DNA of 64,000 nt from NCBI RefSeq assembly GCF_002929845.1, contig NZ_PJJS01000049.1:1-64000 (forward strand), written 5' to 3'. This document shows, piece by piece, positions 1 to 10,279 of this stretch. Source of the stretch: Cryobacterium sp. M96 (GTDB lineage: Bacteria > Actinomycetota > Actinomycetes > Actinomycetales > Microbacteriaceae). Made by a program: the position numbers and the translations under genes. Each line of letters begins with the position of its first letter. Within the stretch, counting starts at the first letter, position 1. The notes below the pieces were generated by a model that was given only the letters and a program-made list of their open reading frames with translations, had not been told where the DNA came from and made no database searches.

Positions 1-38
1 CAGCGCCGGCGAGGCGACCGGGGAGCCGCCCGGGGCGG

Positions 39-1124
39 CTACCGCGGGCGGGCGGCGTCCAGCCGCGCGGCAGCGAGGCGCTCGGCGGCGGCGAGCGTTG
101 TGATGCCTTGCTCGCGGGCATCCGTGAAGATCTGCGCGACGACATCGCCGATCGCGGCGACCCGCTCGGTCACGACGGCCCGGTCGGCGTTCGGCTCCGA
201 GGCCAGGGCCAGGTAGATGACGCCGCCGGCGTTCACAACGAAGTCGGGTGCCCAGAGGATGCCCCGCGCGTCCAGCTGGGCGGCACCCTCCGGCTGGGCG
301 AGCTGGTTGTTGGCGGCCCCGACCACCCCGAGCACATTGAGTTCACCGATCACCCGGGCGGTGAGCACCCCGCCGAGCCCGCAGGGCACGAACAGGTCGG
401 CCGGCACGTGGTGCACCTCGTCGACGGGGACCCAGGTCGCGCCGAGGCCGGCGGCGACCTGCTGCTTGCCCAGGTTGACGTCGCTGACCGTGAGGCGTGC
501 CCCGGCGGCGGCGAGCTCGCTGGCAAGGCGGCCGCCGACCTGGCCGAGGCCGGAGATGACGATGTGCCGGCCGGACACCTCGCGGCTGCCGAACAGGGCG
601 TCGAGGGTGGCGAGCACGCTGGCGTAGACGCCGGCCGCGGTCGCGTCGGCCGGTTCGCCCACGCCCCCGCTGGCGGCCGGGAGACCGCAGACGTGGTCGG
701 TGCGTTCCTTCACGATGGCCATCGACTCGGCGTTCGTGCCGACGTCCTCGGCCGTCATGTACGCGCCGTCCAGACTTTCGATGGCGTCGCCGAGGTCGAG
801 CATGACGTCACGCCGCTCCGCCTCGCTCAACTCGGTGCCGAGCGGCACGTGGATCACGGACTTGCCGCCGCCCAGGTTCAGCCCGGCGGCCGCGTTCTTC
901 AGCGTCATGGCCGCGGACAGGCGCAGGGCGTCGGCGACGGCATCCGTCCAGTTCTCGTACTGCCACAGGCGGGCGCCGCCGAGGGCCTGGCCGAGCCGGG
1001 TGGAGTGCACGGCCACGGTGATCACGAGGCCCGAACGGATGCCGGTGGTGATCAACACGCGCTCGTGCGTGAATGGGAGGCCGATCAGGGCATCCAGCGA
1101 GGTGGTGGGGTGCGTGAGCGTCAT
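39..1124 (-). CDS. Leucine/valine-type amino-acid dehydrogenase
   Basis: A 361-residue protein of the Glu/Leu/Phe/Val dehydrogenase family, which oxidatively deaminates branched-chain amino acids with NAD+ in the cytosol. Lys76 (in TLKNAAAG) and Lys88 (in GLNLGGGKSV) match the substrate-binding and catalytic lysines of leucine dehydrogenase. A Rossmann fingerprint GLGQVGG lies near residue 195. The length is normal for leucine or valine dehydrogenase. The ATG has a good upstream GAGGAG ribosome-binding site. The family is secure, but sequence alone does not separate leucine from valine preference. It stands alone, about 120 bp from the MscS gene, which lies upstream on the same strand. Confidence 0.9.
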   Translation of the reverse strand: MTLTHPTTSLDALIGLPFTHERVLITTGIRSGLVITVAVHSTRLGQALGGARLWQYENWTDAVADALRLSAAMTLKNAAAGLNLGGGKSVIHVPLGTELSEAERRDVMLDLGDAIESLDGAYMTAEDVGTNAESMAIVKERTDHVCGLPAASGGVGEPADATAAGVYASVLATLDALFGSREVSGRHIVISGLGQVGGRLASELAAAGARLTVSDVNLGKQQVAAGLGATWVPVDEVHHVPADLFVPCGLGGVLTARVIGELNVLGVVGAANNQLAQPEGAAQLDARGILWAPDFVVNAGGVIYLALASEPNADRAVVTERVAAIGDVVAQIFTDAREQGITTLAAAERLAAARLDAARPR

Positions 1125-1243
1125 GGGGTGGTTCTCCTCGCTGGTCGGCCTTGTGGGCTGGCTGTGCCGCCGCGATCGTGACGCGTCGACTGCACCAGAA
1201 TAGCCGCGCGACTCCCCGACTGCGCGTCGTGACCGGCGGCGCG

Positions 1244-2440
1244 TCAGCGCTTCTCGGCCGGACCCTCCTGCACGGGGATGGTCGCGGTGAACTCGGCCGC
1301 CCGCGCCTTGGCGTTCTCGTCGCCGGAGAACAGCCCGATGGGCGCGGTGACGGGGTGGGCCGACGGCGCGGCGCGCGCGGGAACCTCCGCACGCGGGGGT
1401 TCACGCCGCAGTTCCATCCGTCCCACCGGCAGTGCCTCGGGGTTGTGCGTATTGAGCCAGTCGATCAGGTTCTCGCGCACGAGGCAGCGGAGGTCGAACA
1501 GGGTGGGAGCGTCGGCGGCGGAGACCAGCACGCGCACGCGCACGAAGCCGCCCAGGGCATCCGTCACCTGGAGTACGACCACGCGGCCGTCCCAGAGCTC
1601 GGTCTGCGCGACGATGCGGTCGAGTTCCACGCGCATGCCGGCGGGGTCGACACGCCAGTCGAGGTCGAACTCGACCGCGCCGAGCAACTCGCTGTTGTGC
1701 CGGGTCCAGTTCTGGAACGGGTTGGTGGTGAAGTAGGTCGACGGCAGCACCATGCGGCGGTCGTCCCAGATGTGCACGACCACGTAGGTGAGGGTGATCT
1801 CCTCGATCTTGCCCCACTCGGTCTCGACGATGACCACGTCGTCGACCCGCAGGGCATTGTTGAAGGCCAGCTGGATGCCGGCGAACACGTTCGCGAGAGT
1901 GGACTGCGCGGCCAGGCCGGCCACGACGCTGAGCAGACCGGCTGAGGCGAACAGGCTCGCGCCCAGGGTCGCGGCGCCGGGGATACTGAGCAGCACTGCC
2001 CCGATCGCGCAGATGACGATCACGACGACGCCGATGCGCCGCAGCATCCGCAGCTGGGTACGCACCCTTCTCGCGACGCGGTTGTCGCGCACGTCGATGC
2101 GGTAGCGGGCGGCCGCCACCTCCTCGAAGAAGTAGAGCAGCGCGCAGACCAGCCAGGTGGACGCGGCGATGAAGAGGGCCCGGAAGAAGAAGTCGACCAG
2201 TCGTTCGATCCCCTCGGAGGTCTGCAGGAACAGCGTGTGAACGGTCCAGATCGCGCCCACCAGCAGCGTCAACCGGAACGGCACCCTGACCAGGCCGACC
2301 AGCGTGCGCGCCCAGGCTTCCTTCCGGCCCACCACCCGGAAGACCAGGGCGACGATCGCCGTGATCGCCACCGCGGCCACGACCGCGACCGCCAGGGCGA
2401 CGAGGTAGCCGGTCTGGATGAATCCCTCGAGGTCTGGCAC
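1244..2440 (-). CDS. MscS-family mechanosensitive ion channel
   Basis: A 398-residue small-conductance mechanosensitive channel of the inner membrane that releases solutes on hypo-osmotic shock. Hydrophobic segments occur at about 10-35, 55-75, 85-105 and 135-185. The last matches the pore-lining TM3 of MscS (Gly/Ala-rich, ending GLAAQSTLANVFAGI) and is followed by the beta domain (NNALRVDDVV, then WGKIEEITLTY). Residues from about 335 on are a charged, low-complexity cytoplasmic tail. The start is GTG at 2440, preceded by GGAAGG. It is a single gene with no operon partner nearby. Confidence 0.9.
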   Translation of the reverse strand: MPDLEGFIQTGYLVALAVAVVAAVAITAIVALVFRVVGRKEAWARTLVGLVRVPFRLTLLVGAIWTVHTLFLQTSEGIERLVDFFFRALFIAASTWLVCALLYFFEEVAAARYRIDVRDNRVARRVRTQLRMLRRIGVVVIVICAIGAVLLSIPGAATLGASLFASAGLLSVVAGLAAQSTLANVFAGIQLAFNNALRVDDVVIVETEWGKIEEITLTYVVVHIWDDRRMVLPSTYFTTNPFQNWTRHNSELLGAVEFDLDWRVDPAGMRVELDRIVAQTELWDGRVVVLQVTDALGGFVRVRVLVSAADAPTLFDLRCLVRENLIDWLNTHNPEALPVGRMELRREPPRAEVPARAAPSAHPVTAPIGLFSGDENAKARAAEFTATIPVQEGPAEKR

Positions 2441-2534
2441 GGCGTTCCTTCCTGCCGGGACGGGTCTGGCGAAGCCACGGTTCCTTCAATCGTGCCAGAT
2501 TCCGTGGCCGCACCGGGGCTGCCCCGATGAACGC

Positions 2535-4211
2535 CTAGTGGAAGAAGTGGCGCTCCCCGGTGAAGTACATGCTGACGCCGGCATCCGCGGCCGCCTGGAT
2601 GACCTCGGCGTCGCGCACGGAGCCGCCGGGCTGCACAACAGCGGTGACGCCCGCGTCGAGCAACACCTGCAGGCCGTCCGCGAACGGAAAGAACGCGTCC
2701 GAGGCCGCGACCGAGCCGGCCGCCCGGTCGCCGGCCCGCAGCACCGCGAGGTGGCAGGAGTCGACCCGGTTGACCTGGCCCATTCCGACGCCCACGGATG
2801 CCCCGCCGCGCGCCAGCAGGATGGCGTTCGACTTCACGGAGCGGCAGGCCTTCCACGCAAACTCGAGGTCCGCCCGGGTGGCCGCGTCGACCTCGTCGCC
2901 GGCCGCGAGGGCCCAGGTCGACGAGTCGAGGTCGTCGAACGTGTCGGACTCCTGCACGAGCAGGCCGCCAGAGATCTGGCGCAGTTCGAGCGAGGATCGG
3001 TGGTAGTCAACCGGAAGCTCGAGCAGGCGGATGTTCTTCTTGGCGCTGAGCAGCTCGAACGCGGGCGGCTCGAAACCCGGGGCGACGAGCACCTCGGTGA
3101 AGATCTGACTGACGGTCTCGGCCATACCGAGGGTGACCGTGCGGTTGGCCGCGATGACGCCGCCGAACGCGGAGATCGGGTCGCAGTCGTGCGCGCGGTG
3201 GTGCGCGGAGGCGATCGCGTCGGGCGCCTTGGGGTTGGCGACGGCGATGCCGCAGGGGTTGGCGTGCTTGATGATGGCGACGGCCGGTGCGACGAAGTCG
3301 TAGGCGGCGCGCACGGCGGCATCCGCGTCGACGTAGTTGTTGTACGACATCTCCTTGCCGTGGCGCTGCACGGCCTGCGCGATGCCCTGTCCGCCCTCGC
3401 CGAGGTAGAGGGCCGCGGCCTGGTGCGAGTTCTCGCCGTAGCGGAGCACCGCACTGCGGGTGGCCTCGATGACAAGGGTCTCGGGAAACGGCATCTCCTC
3501 GGAGAGGGCGTCGCCGATCACGGCGTCGAACTCCTCGAGGATCTCCTCGTCGAGGGCCGCTGCGTCGTCCTGCCACTGGTCGTAGACGTTCTCCGTGAAC
3601 CAGGCGGAGACGCTCAGGTCGTAGCCGGCGGTGTGCTCGAAGGCGAGCGAGGCCAGCTTCTGGCGCAGCGTCAGCGGGGTGCCGCCGGCCTCGACGGCTG
3701 CGATGATCTCGTCGTAGTTGTCGGGGTCCACCACGATGGCGACGTTGGCGTGGTTCTTGGCCGCGGCGCGCACGAGGGCCGGGCCGCCGATGTCGATCTG
3801 CTCGATCACGTCGGCCGGGACCGCACTCGACAGGGCGGTCTCGACAAACGGGTACAGGTTCACGACGACGAGCTGGAATGCGGCGATGCCGAGGTCGGCG
3901 AGCTGCGCCTCGTGCGCCTCGAGGCGCAGGTCGGCGAGGATACCGGCGTGCACTCCCGGGTGCAGGGTCTTGACCCGGCCGTCGAGGGATTCGGGGAAGC
4001 CGGTGACGGCGGAGACATCCGTCACGTCGTGGCCGGCGGCGCGGATGAAGGCGGCCGTTGAACCGGTCGATACGATTTCGACGCCGGTCGCCGCGAGAGC
4101 TGCGGCCAGTTCGACCAGACCCGTCTTGTCGCTCACCGAGATGAGGGCGCGCTGCACGGGCACGACGTCGCGGTGGCGGTACAGGCTCGGGGCGTTAGTG
4201 GGACCGCTCAT
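2535..4211 (-). CDS. purH: Bifunctional AICAR transformylase/IMP cyclohydrolase
   Basis: A 558-residue PurH that catalyses the last two steps of IMP synthesis. The N-terminal IMP cyclohydrolase (MGS-like) domain begins at [16 protein letters not shown] and contains the STGSTA and GRVKTLHPG motifs. The C-terminal transformylase domain contains RYGENSHQ and KHANPCG. Its ATG overlaps the purN stop codon as ATGA (4208-4211), so the two genes are almost certainly translationally coupled. The purN-purH order is standard in actinobacteria. Confidence 0.97.
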   Translation of the reverse strand: MSGPTNAPSLYRHRDVVPVQRALISVSDKTGLVELAAALAATGVEIVSTGSTAAFIRAAGHDVTDVSAVTGFPESLDGRVKTLHPGVHAGILADLRLEAHEAQLADLGIAAFQLVVVNLYPFVETALSSAVPADVIEQIDIGGPALVRAAAKNHANVAIVVDPDNYDEIIAAVEAGGTPLTLRQKLASLAFEHTAGYDLSVSAWFTENVYDQWQDDAAALDEEILEEFDAVIGDALSEEMPFPETLVIEATRSAVLRYGENSHQAAALYLGEGGQGIAQAVQRHGKEMSYNNYVDADAAVRAAYDFVAPAVAIIKHANPCGIAVANPKAPDAIASAHHRAHDCDPISAFGGVIAANRTVTLGMAETVSQIFTEVLVAPGFEPPAFELLSAKKNIRLLELPVDYHRSSLELRQISGGLLVQESDTFDDLDSSTWALAAGDEVDAATRADLEFAWKACRSVKSNAILLARGGASVGVGMGQVNRVDSCHLAVLRAGDRAAGSVAASDAFFPFADGLQVLLDAGVTAVVQPGGSVRDAEVIQAAADAGVSMYFTGERHFFH

Positions 4212-4801
4212 ATGTGGGGATGCTCCTTGAGATCGACGTGTCCGTTGGCGATATCGAGCACGGCCTGCACCAGCAGGCGACGCTCGACGATTTTGATGCG
4301 GTCGTGCAGGGATGCCTGGGTGTCACCGTGCAGCACCGGCACCCGTTCCTGCGCGATGATCGGTCCGTCGTCGACGCCGGTGTCAACCACGATCAGGCTG
4401 GCGCCGCTTTCGGCGACCCCGGCGGCGAGCGCGTCACGCACCCCGTGCGTCCCGGGGAATTCGGGCAGGTAGGCCGGATGCGTGTTGAGCAGGTTCGGGG
4501 TCAGCGCCGCCACCACCCGGGGCGGCAGCAGGCGCATGAAGCCGCTGAGCACGATGAGGTCGGCGTCCCACTGCTGGATCTGCGCGAGGAGCTCGTCGCC
4601 CCAGGCCTCCCGGGACGGATGCGACGTGTACGGCACCGTGAACGTGGAGATGCCGTATTCCTCGCCGAGCACGAGCCCGTCGGCGTCCCGGTCGGAGCCG
4701 ATGGCCACCACGCGGGCCGGGTATTCGGCGTCGCGGCAGGCCTCGAGCAGGGAGCGAAGGTTGGATCCCCCGCCGGAGATCAGTACGACCAAGTTCAGCA
4801 C
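4208..4801 (-). CDS. purN: Phosphoribosylglycinamide formyltransferase
   Basis: A 197-residue GAR transformylase that uses 10-formyl-tetrahydrofolate in purine synthesis. The phosphate-binding loop [12 protein letters not shown] is at residues 8-19. The catalytic Asn106, His108 ([14 protein letters not shown]) and Asp144 (TGVDDGP) are all present. It overlaps purH by four bases and lies 9 bp after the PerM-like gene, which suggests a perM-purN-purH transcript. Confidence 0.96.
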   Translation of the reverse strand: MLNLVVLISGGGSNLRSLLEACRDAEYPARVVAIGSDRDADGLVLGEEYGISTFTVPYTSHPSREAWGDELLAQIQQWDADLIVLSGFMRLLPPRVVAALTPNLLNTHPAYLPEFPGTHGVRDALAAGVAESGASLIVVDTGVDDGPIIAQERVPVLHGDTQASLHDRIKIVERRLLVQAVLDIANGHVDLKEHPHI

Positions 4802-4810
4802 GGGAGAAGC

Positions 4811-6364
4811 CTACCGGCGAGGGAGCGCGTCGCGCAGCCGGCCGAGGAGACGACCGACCCCGGTATCCCCACTGCGCGCCGCACGTGAAGCGGTTGCCGG
4901 CTTCGTGCCCGGCTTCGTTCCCGGCTTCGTTCCCGGCATTTCGCCCGTCGCACCGCGCCCGGAGCCGTTCGCGCCGACCGTGGGCGCGGGAGTCAGGAGA
5001 CCGAGGCAGGCCGCGATGCCGACCTCGAGCGCGACCAACGCCCCGACCAGCAGCGGGTTCGGGCCGACCTCGACAAGACGGCCCGGGCCGAGAGCTCCGC
5101 CCGACCACCAGGCCAGCAGCCCGAGAAGCACACCGGCGACGAACCCGGTGCCGAGGCCAGTGAGGAGCCGTTCCGAGATGGAAGGAGGGACATCCGCGGT
5201 CGCCCGCTGCCTCAGGATGACGGCGGCGAGGAAACCGACCAGCAGCGGCACGAGCAGGCCGACAAACCCGAATGCCAGGCTGCCCTGCGGCAGCACGCCG
5301 AGGATCGGCAGGCCCGGTACGGCGCCGAGCGAGGTGCCGACCGGGGACACGCTGGTGCCCACGCCCACCGCGATGCCGGGTCCGGCAAACCAGGCCGCGG
5401 CCCAGATGACCAGGTTCGGGATCAGCGAAAGCTGCAGGAGTGTGAGCGCGATGCCGCCCAGGACGCCGGCCTGCACGGTCTCGTAGAGTCCGATGATGGT
5501 GGCGTAGCTGGTTAGGATCAGCACGAAAACGGTGATCCCGGAGACGCAGAGGATACCGGCGGCCGCGGCCGTTCCGCTCCGCAGCGCCGCGGCGGCGCCC
5601 GCGCGCACCGCGACCGGGAGCAGGCCGGCTGCGGCGCCCATGTTGCTGGTGTTGCTGCTGGTGTTGCTGGTGTTGCTGGTGTTGCTGGTGCCATTGAGGC
5701 CGTGGACGCTCTTGCCGGCGCTGCTGCCGGCGCCGGAACCGCTGACGCTGGCGACGTTGCCGGCGCTGTCGGCACTGCTGCCGGTTGCGCCGCGGCCCGC
5801 GCCCCGGACGACTCCCGGGAGGCGGCCGGGCAGGCCGGGGATGCTGCCGATCAGGCGGTCCAGCTGACCCTGGCCGGCGCCGATCAGAACGCCGGCGGCG
5901 AAGATGAGCGGAGGCAGAACCAGACCCTGTACCGTCTGGGGGCGCACGGCATCCGTGCCGGCCGACAGCACGAGCAGAGCGGTCAGCAGCGCGTAACCGG
6001 CGATGGCGCCCGTCACCCCTACCCAGCGGTAGGGGGTTTCCGCCGCCCGGCGGCCGGTGCGCAAGCCGAAGAGCACGGCCATCAGCGCGAAGCCCAGCAG
6101 TGCGATCGTGATCGGGAACGCGGCGTCCGAGCCGGGCAGGTTCAGGGCGGCGACGAGGGTCGGGTCGAGTTGGACGACCAGGTCGACGCCGTTGCCGACG
6201 AGCCAGACGTCGACCGCGGCACGCCAGAACACGAGCCAGTTGACGGCCATGTCGAACCGCGTGGCCCACAGAACCGTGAGCGGAACGAGCGCGATGCCGA
6301 CCCCGATGGCTACGACAATGAGCGCGTCGAGCGCGGCAAGCAGGGCGGTCGTTAAGCGTTTCAT
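4811..6364 (-). CDS. PerM/DUF6350-type polytopic membrane protein
   Basis: I place the start at the ATG at 6364, which begins MKRLTTALLAALDALIVVA; the frame stays open further upstream but crosses a palindromic repeat. The 517-residue product has about ten hydrophobic segments. Its place between sucD and purN matches perM (Rv0955) of Mycobacterium tuberculosis, a membrane protein linked to cell division, so the identification leans on synteny. Two low-complexity parts come from short tandem repeats: an Asn-Thr-Ser run encoded by 5641-5689, and a KPGT run near the C terminus encoded by 4901-4936. No catalytic motif is visible. Confidence 0.75.
   Translation of the reverse strand: MKRLTTALLAALDALIVVAIGVGIALVPLTVLWATRFDMAVNWLVFWRAAVDVWLVGNGVDLVVQLDPTLVAALNLPGSDAAFPITIALLGFALMAVLFGLRTGRRAAETPYRWVGVTGAIAGYALLTALLVLSAGTDAVRPQTVQGLVLPPLIFAAGVLIGAGQGQLDRLIGSIPGLPGRLPGVVRGAGRGATGSSADSAGNVASVSGSGAGSSAGKSVHGLNGTSNTSNTSNTSSNTSNMGAAAGLLPVAVRAGAAAALRSGTAAAAGILCVSGITVFVLILTSYATIIGLYETVQAGVLGGIALTLLQLSLIPNLVIWAAAWFAGPGIAVGVGTSVSPVGTSLGAVPGLPILGVLPQGSLAFGFVGLLVPLLVGFLAAVILRQRATADVPPSISERLLTGLGTGFVAGVLLGLLAWWSGGALGPGRLVEVGPNPLLVGALVALEVGIAACLGLLTPAPTVGANGSGRGATGEMPGTKPGTKPGTKPATASRAARSGDTGVGRLLGRLRDALPRR
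4901..4936. repeat. 12-bp tandem repeat, three units, in the perM-like 3' end
   Basis: Three units of CTTCGT[G/T]CCCGG. On the coding strand they give the KPGT repeat near the C terminus of the membrane protein. The period is a multiple of three, so the frame is kept. Confidence 0.85.
5641..5689. repeat. 9-bp tandem repeat in the perM-like gene
   Basis: About five units of TGTTGCTGG, with one unit altered by a 3-bp insertion. It encodes an Asn-Thr-Ser-rich segment in a loop between membrane helices. Confidence 0.85.
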
Positions 6365-6421
6365 CCGATCGGAGCCTACCGTTTCCGCCGCCCCGGCTCC
6401 CCTGCCCCCCGCCGCGCGCTG

Positions 6422-6504
6422 ACGAATTCGACGGAGATTTTGCTCGATCCAGGCTGGAACAGATATTTCGGTCCGGTTCTGACCAAAATCTCCGTCGAAT
6501 TCGT
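6422..6504. repeat. Dispersed 85-bp palindrome, copy 1
   Basis: The left arm ACGAATTCGACGGAGATTTT is mirrored by a perfect inverted copy ending at 6504. The two 21-base arms enclose about 41 bases of weakly paired sequence. It lies between sucD and the perM-like gene, downstream of the sucD hairpin. It is one of six family members in this window. Confidence 0.93.
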
Positions 6505-6538
6505 TCGGGCCCCGGGCACGGCAGAGGCAGGGCGGCAG

Positions 6539-6600
6539 AGGCACGGCAGGCGGCAGGCACAGGCACGGCAGGCGGCAGGCAGAGGCACGGCAGGCAGGCT
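6539..6600. repeat. 22-bp tandem repeat
   Basis: Two full units and one partial unit of AGGCACGGCAGGCGGCAGGC plus two bases. It lies between palindrome copy 1 and the sucD terminator and is non-coding. Confidence 0.85.
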
Positions 6601-6622
6601 CGCCGGCCGCGGCCGACAACGC

Positions 6623-6654
6623 GACAGGGCCCGCCTGGTGAGGCGGGCCCTGTC
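6623..6654 (-). terminator. Terminator hairpin after sucD
   Basis: A perfect 13-bp stem (GACAGGGCCCGCC and its complement) with a 6-base loop, 27 bp after the sucD stop. There is no clear U tract, as is common in actinobacteria. Confidence 0.75.
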
Positions 6655-6680
6655 GTTCGGTGCTTGTGCAGCGATGCCGG

Positions 6681-7568
6681 TTACAGCGCCGCGAGAACCT
6701 CACGCAGCAGGGTGGCGGTCGCGCTCGGCGTCTTGCCGACCTTGACCCCGGCGGCCTCGAGGGCCTCCTTCTTGCCCTGGGCGGTTCCGGCCCCGTTGGA
6801 GACGATGGCGCCGGCGTGGCCCATGGTCTTGCCCTCGGGGGCGGTGAAGCCGGCTACGTAGCCGACAACGGGCTTGGTGACGTGGGCCTTGATGTACTCT
6901 GCCGCCTTCTCCTCGGCGTCGCCGCCGATCTCTCCGATCATGACGATGGCGAGCGTCTCGGGGTCAGCCTCGAACGCCTCGAGCGCGTCGATGTGCGTTG
7001 TGCCGATGATGGGATCGCCGCCGATGCCGATGGCGGTGGAGAAGCCTAGGTCGCGCAGTTCGTACATCATCTGGTAGGTCAGGGTGCCCGACTTGGAGAC
7101 GAGGCCGACCGGGCCCTTGCCGGTGATGTTCGCCGGCGTGATGCCCACGAGCGCCTCACCGGGGGTGATGATGCCGGGGCAGTTCGGACCGATGATGCGG
7201 GTCTTGTTGCCCTTGGCGTTGTTGTAGGCCCAGAACTCGGCCGAGTCCTGCACGGGCACACCCTCGGTGATGATGACGAGCAGCGGGATGCCGGCGTCGA
7301 TGGCTTCGATGACGGCGTCCTTGGTGAAGGCCGGCGGCACGAACGCGATGGAGACATCCGCGCCCGTCTTTTCGATCGCCTCGGCAACCGTGCCGAACAC
7401 GGGCAGCTCAACGCTGCCGTGCACGACGGTGGTGCCGGCCTTGCGAGCATTCACGCCGCCGACGACCTGGGTGCCGGCCCTCAGCATGAGGGCGGTGTGC
7501 TTGGTGCCCTCACCGCCGGTGATGCCCTGCACGATGACCTTGGAGTCCTTGTTGAGGAAGATTGACAT
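6681..7568 (-). CDS. sucD: Succinyl-CoA synthetase alpha subunit
   Basis: A 295-residue TCA-cycle enzyme that interconverts succinyl-CoA and succinate with nucleotide phosphorylation. The CoA-binding N terminus has the loop QGITGGEGT, followed by GPNCPG at 127-132. The phosphorylated histidine is His251 in TMGHAGA. The start at 7568 (MSIFLNKD) follows sucC by 13 bp; the open frame upstream of it is shadow sequence over sucC. It forms a dimer or tetramer with SucC. Confidence 0.97.
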   Translation of the reverse strand: MSIFLNKDSKVIVQGITGGEGTKHTALMLRAGTQVVGGVNARKAGTTVVHGSVELPVFGTVAEAIEKTGADVSIAFVPPAFTKDAVIEAIDAGIPLLVIITEGVPVQDSAEFWAYNNAKGNKTRIIGPNCPGIITPGEALVGITPANITGKGPVGLVSKSGTLTYQMMYELRDLGFSTAIGIGGDPIIGTTHIDALEAFEADPETLAIVMIGEIGGDAEEKAAEYIKAHVTKPVVGYVAGFTAPEGKTMGHAGAIVSNGAGTAQGKKEALEAAGVKVGKTPSATATLLREVLAAL

Positions 7569-7581
7569 GTTCGAAAATCCT

Positions 7582-8751
7582 TTACTTCGCGGCGTGGGCG
7601 AGTTCGGCGGCCTTGGCGGCACCCTCGTCCATGGTGGCGGCCAGTGTGACGAGCGGGTGGTTGGCCTCGGTGAGGATGCGACGGCCTTCCTCGACGTTGT
7701 TGCCGTCGAGGCGCACAACGAGCGGCTTGTTGGCGGCGCTGCCCAGTTCGGCGAGCGCGCCCACGATGCCCTTGGCCACAGCGTCACAGGCGGTGATGCC
7801 GCCGAAGACGTTGACGAACACGGCCTTGACCTGCGGGTCACCGAGGATGACGTCGAGACCGGCGGCCATGACCTCGGCGGATGCTCCGCCCCCGATATCG
7901 AGGAAGTTGGCAGGCTTGACGCCGCCGTGGTTTTCGCCGGCGTAGGCGACGACGTCCAGGGTGCTCATCACGAGTCCGGCGCCGTTGCCGATGATGCCCA
8001 CTTCGCCGTCGAGCTTGACGTAGTTGAGGTCGTTCTCCTTGGCCTTCGCCTCGAGCGGGTCGGCAGCGGCCGCATCCTCGAGGAGGGCGTGCCTCGGGTG
8101 GCGGAAGCCGGCGTTTTCGTCGATCGTGACCTTGCCGTCGAGGGCGATGACGTCGCCCTCTTCGGTCAGCACGAGCGGGTTGACCTCGACCAGGGTCGCG
8201 TCTTCACCGGTGAATACGTTGTAGAGCTGCACGAAGACGGGTGCGACCTTGTCGACGAGGTCGGCCGGGAACTTCGCGTCGACCGCGATCTGACGGGCCG
8301 TGTTCAGGTCGATCCCGGCAATCGGGTCGATGGCCGTGTAGGCGAGCGCTTCGGGCTTCTCGACAGCGAGAACCTCGATCTCCACGCCACCCTCGTAGCT
8401 CGCGAGCGAGAGGTAGGAGCGGTTGGTGCGGTCCAGCAGCACGGAGAAGTAGAACTCCTGCGCAATACGGGCTCCGCCGGCCACCATGACCCGGTTGACG
8501 GTGTGGCCCTTGATGTCGAGTCCGAGGATGGCGCGCCCGGCGGCTTCAGCGTCGTCGGGGGTCTTCGCCACCTTCACGCCGCCGGCTTTGCCGCGGCCGC
8601 CGACCTTGACCTGGGCCTTGACGACAACAACGCCGCCCAACTTCTCGGCCGCGGTGCGCACCTCCTCCGGAGTGTCCGCGATGATGCCCGGCAGAACCGG
8701 GACTCCATACTGTTCAAACAGGTCTCGTGCCTGATATTCGTAAAGATCCAC
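7582..8751 (-). CDS. sucC: Succinyl-CoA synthetase beta subunit
   Basis: A 389-residue ATP-grasp subunit that binds nucleotide and succinate. I use the GTG at 8751, which gives the canonical N terminus [16 protein letters not shown] and the same length as E. coli SucC, with a GGAAG box upstream. The upstream ATG at 8808 would add an untypical 19 residues. Later family motifs are [20 protein letters not shown] and NIFGGI-like [12 protein letters not shown]. It is the first gene of sucCD. Confidence 0.96.
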   Translation of the reverse strand: MDLYEYQARDLFEQYGVPVLPGIIADTPEEVRTAAEKLGGVVVVKAQVKVGGRGKAGGVKVAKTPDDAEAAGRAILGLDIKGHTVNRVMVAGGARIAQEFYFSVLLDRTNRSYLSLASYEGGVEIEVLAVEKPEALAYTAIDPIAGIDLNTARQIAVDAKFPADLVDKVAPVFVQLYNVFTGEDATLVEVNPLVLTEEGDVIALDGKVTIDENAGFRHPRHALLEDAAAADPLEAKAKENDLNYVKLDGEVGIIGNGAGLVMSTLDVVAYAGENHGGVKPANFLDIGGGASAEVMAAGLDVILGDPQVKAVFVNVFGGITACDAVAKGIVGALAELGSAANKPLVVRLDGNNVEEGRRILTEANHPLVTLAATMDEGAAKAAELAHAAK

Positions 8752-8985
8752 GCTGCTCTTCCAATCCGCGTCGTAGCGTTCCTGCAAGGTCTTGAGGGGC
8801 AAGGGCACGGATGCCCGCGCCGCAGATAGCTCGACATCAAGACATACGTACCATTTGAAACTCTATCGGTCCCCGCCGACATCGCGAACACGCCGTGCGC
8901 CGCACGTCGGTTGCCGTGAAGTTGCCGCCGTGAGGCAAGCCAGTCCTTGCTGGCGCGGCACGCATCCGCCTGCTTGGATTCAGTC

Positions 8986-9696
8986 ATGACTGAACCCGAA
9001 CACGGCGTCGATCCCCACTCCGCCGACCATGCCTCGCGCCTGAACTGGCTGCGGGCCGGCGTGCTCGGAGCCAACGACGGCATCGTGTCGGTTGCGGCCC
9101 TGGTGGTCGGCGTCGCGGCGGCGACCACGGATGCCTCGGCGATCCTGATCGCGGGTGTCGCCGCCCTGCTCGCCGGCGCGATCTCGATGGCCCTGGGCGA
9201 GTACGTCTCGGTGAGCAGCCAGCGCGACACCGAGCGCGCCCTGATCGCCAAGGAGACCTGGGAACTCGAGAACATGCCCGAGCAGGAGCTCGCCGAACTG
9301 GCCGACCTTTACCAGGCAAAGGGGCTCACCCCCCGGACGTCGAAGCAGGTGGCCCTCGAGCTGACCGCGCACGACGCCCTCGCCGCGCACCTCGAGGTGG
9401 AACTCCACATCGGCGCCGACGAGCTGTCGAACCCGTGGCACGCCGCCTACGCCTCCGCCATCGCGTTTACGGTCGGTGCGAGCCTGCCGCTGCTGGCGGT
9501 GCTGCTGCCGCCGCCGGAGTGGCGCCTGCCGGCCACTTTCCTCGCCGTCGCGATCGCCCTGGTCATCACCGGCTGGCTGAGCTCCTACCTCGGCGGCAGT
9601 CCGAAAACCCGCGCGATCTCCCGGGTGCTCGTTGGCGGCCTGCTCGCGCTCGGAGTCACCTGGGCGATCGGCTCCCTGCTCGGCACCGCGGTCTGA
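8986..9696 (+). CDS. VIT1/CCC1-family membrane transporter
   Basis: A 236-residue protein of the VIT family, whose members move Fe2+ or Mn2+ across membranes. The N-terminal motif LRAGVLGANDGIVSVAALVVGV is the hallmark of TM1. There are two helices in the first third, a polar alpha-helical insert (about 90-150) that in VIT1 binds metal, and three C-terminal helices. The start is the ATG at 8986 (MTEPEHG). It is divergent from sucC with a 234-bp gap in which I see no clear iron box. Its stop codon lies in a 17-bp tandem repeat. Confidence 0.9.
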   Translation: MTEPEHGVDPHSADHASRLNWLRAGVLGANDGIVSVAALVVGVAAATTDASAILIAGVAALLAGAISMALGEYVSVSSQRDTERALIAKETWELENMPEQELAELADLYQAKGLTPRTSKQVALELTAHDALAAHLEVELHIGADELSNPWHAAYASAIAFTVGASLPLLAVLLPPPEWRLPATFLAVAIALVITGWLSSYLGGSPKTRAISRVLVGGLLALGVTWAIGSLLGTAV

Positions 9697-9731
9697 TCGG
9701 CACCGCGGCCGGATCGGCAACGCGGTCTGAC
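9681..9731. repeat. 17-bp tandem triplication over the VIT stop codon
   Basis: Three units of CGGCACCGCGGTCTGAT with few mismatches. The TGA at 9694-9696 lies in the first unit, so later units add no residues. Confidence 0.85.
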
Positions 9732-9757
9732 CCTCCGGGCCCCCGTAGGCTGGAAGC

Positions 9758-10126
9758 ATGGCAATCCAGCAGAGCAGTCGGTCCAGTCTCCTCCTCGCGG
9801 CGGGACTCGACGCCGCCCTGGTGCTGGTCTTCGTGCTGATCGGCCGGGCCAGCCACCAAGAGGATATTCTCGGCACCCTGATCACCGGGCTGCCCTTCCT
9901 TGGCGGTCTCCTCGTGGGCTGGCTCATCATGCGCGCCTGGCGCAGCCCGCAAAAGATCGTCTGGACAGGCACCGGAATCTGGCTCTTCGCCGTCGGCGTC
10001 GGGATGCTGCTGCGCACCGTGAGCGGGCAGGGAACGGAATTCAGCTTCGTCGTCGTGGCGACCGTCGTGCTCGGGGTGTTCCTGCTCGGCTGGCGCGGGC
10101 TCGCGGTGCTCCTCCGCCACCGGTAG
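9758..10126 (+). CDS. DUF3054 membrane protein
   Basis: A 122-residue protein with four predicted helices (about 10-28, 38-58, 68-86, 98-118). The pattern of a helix starting near LDAALVLVFVLIGRASH and a following LIMRAWR matches the DUF3054 family. No function is known for it. It follows the VIT gene by about 60 bp on the same strand. Confidence 0.75.
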   Translation: MAIQQSSRSSLLLAAGLDAALVLVFVLIGRASHQEDILGTLITGLPFLGGLLVGWLIMRAWRSPQKIVWTGTGIWLFAVGVGMLLRTVSGQGTEFSFVVVATVVLGVFLLGWRGLAVLLRHR

Positions 10127-10279
10127 GCTCGCACCCGCGCCGTCGCGTAGCCGCTCCGTCGCACGTACGCTCGCCGAACGGTGAGCAGAGCTCCTCTCCC
10201 CACGGGCCACAGGGTTGAGGAGCCGAACTCACGGCTCGGCGAGTCTCTCGAGTACGCGGCGCTTCAGCGTCTCCGGCCT

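Larger units (their letters stand above)
6365..6680. other. Gene-free interval between sucD and the perM-like gene
   Basis: These 316 bases hold palindrome copy 1 (6422-6504), a 22-bp tandem repeat (6539-6600) and the sucD terminator hairpin (6623-6654). I see no credible gene. Open frames that cross it owe their similarity to one another to the palindrome. Confidence 0.7.

Noticed and set aside
7267-8829. Long open frame on the + strand opposite sucC and sucD
   Set aside because: It is a high-GC antisense shadow. sucC and sucD on the other strand have full family motifs and ribosome-binding sites, and the antisense product resembles nothing.
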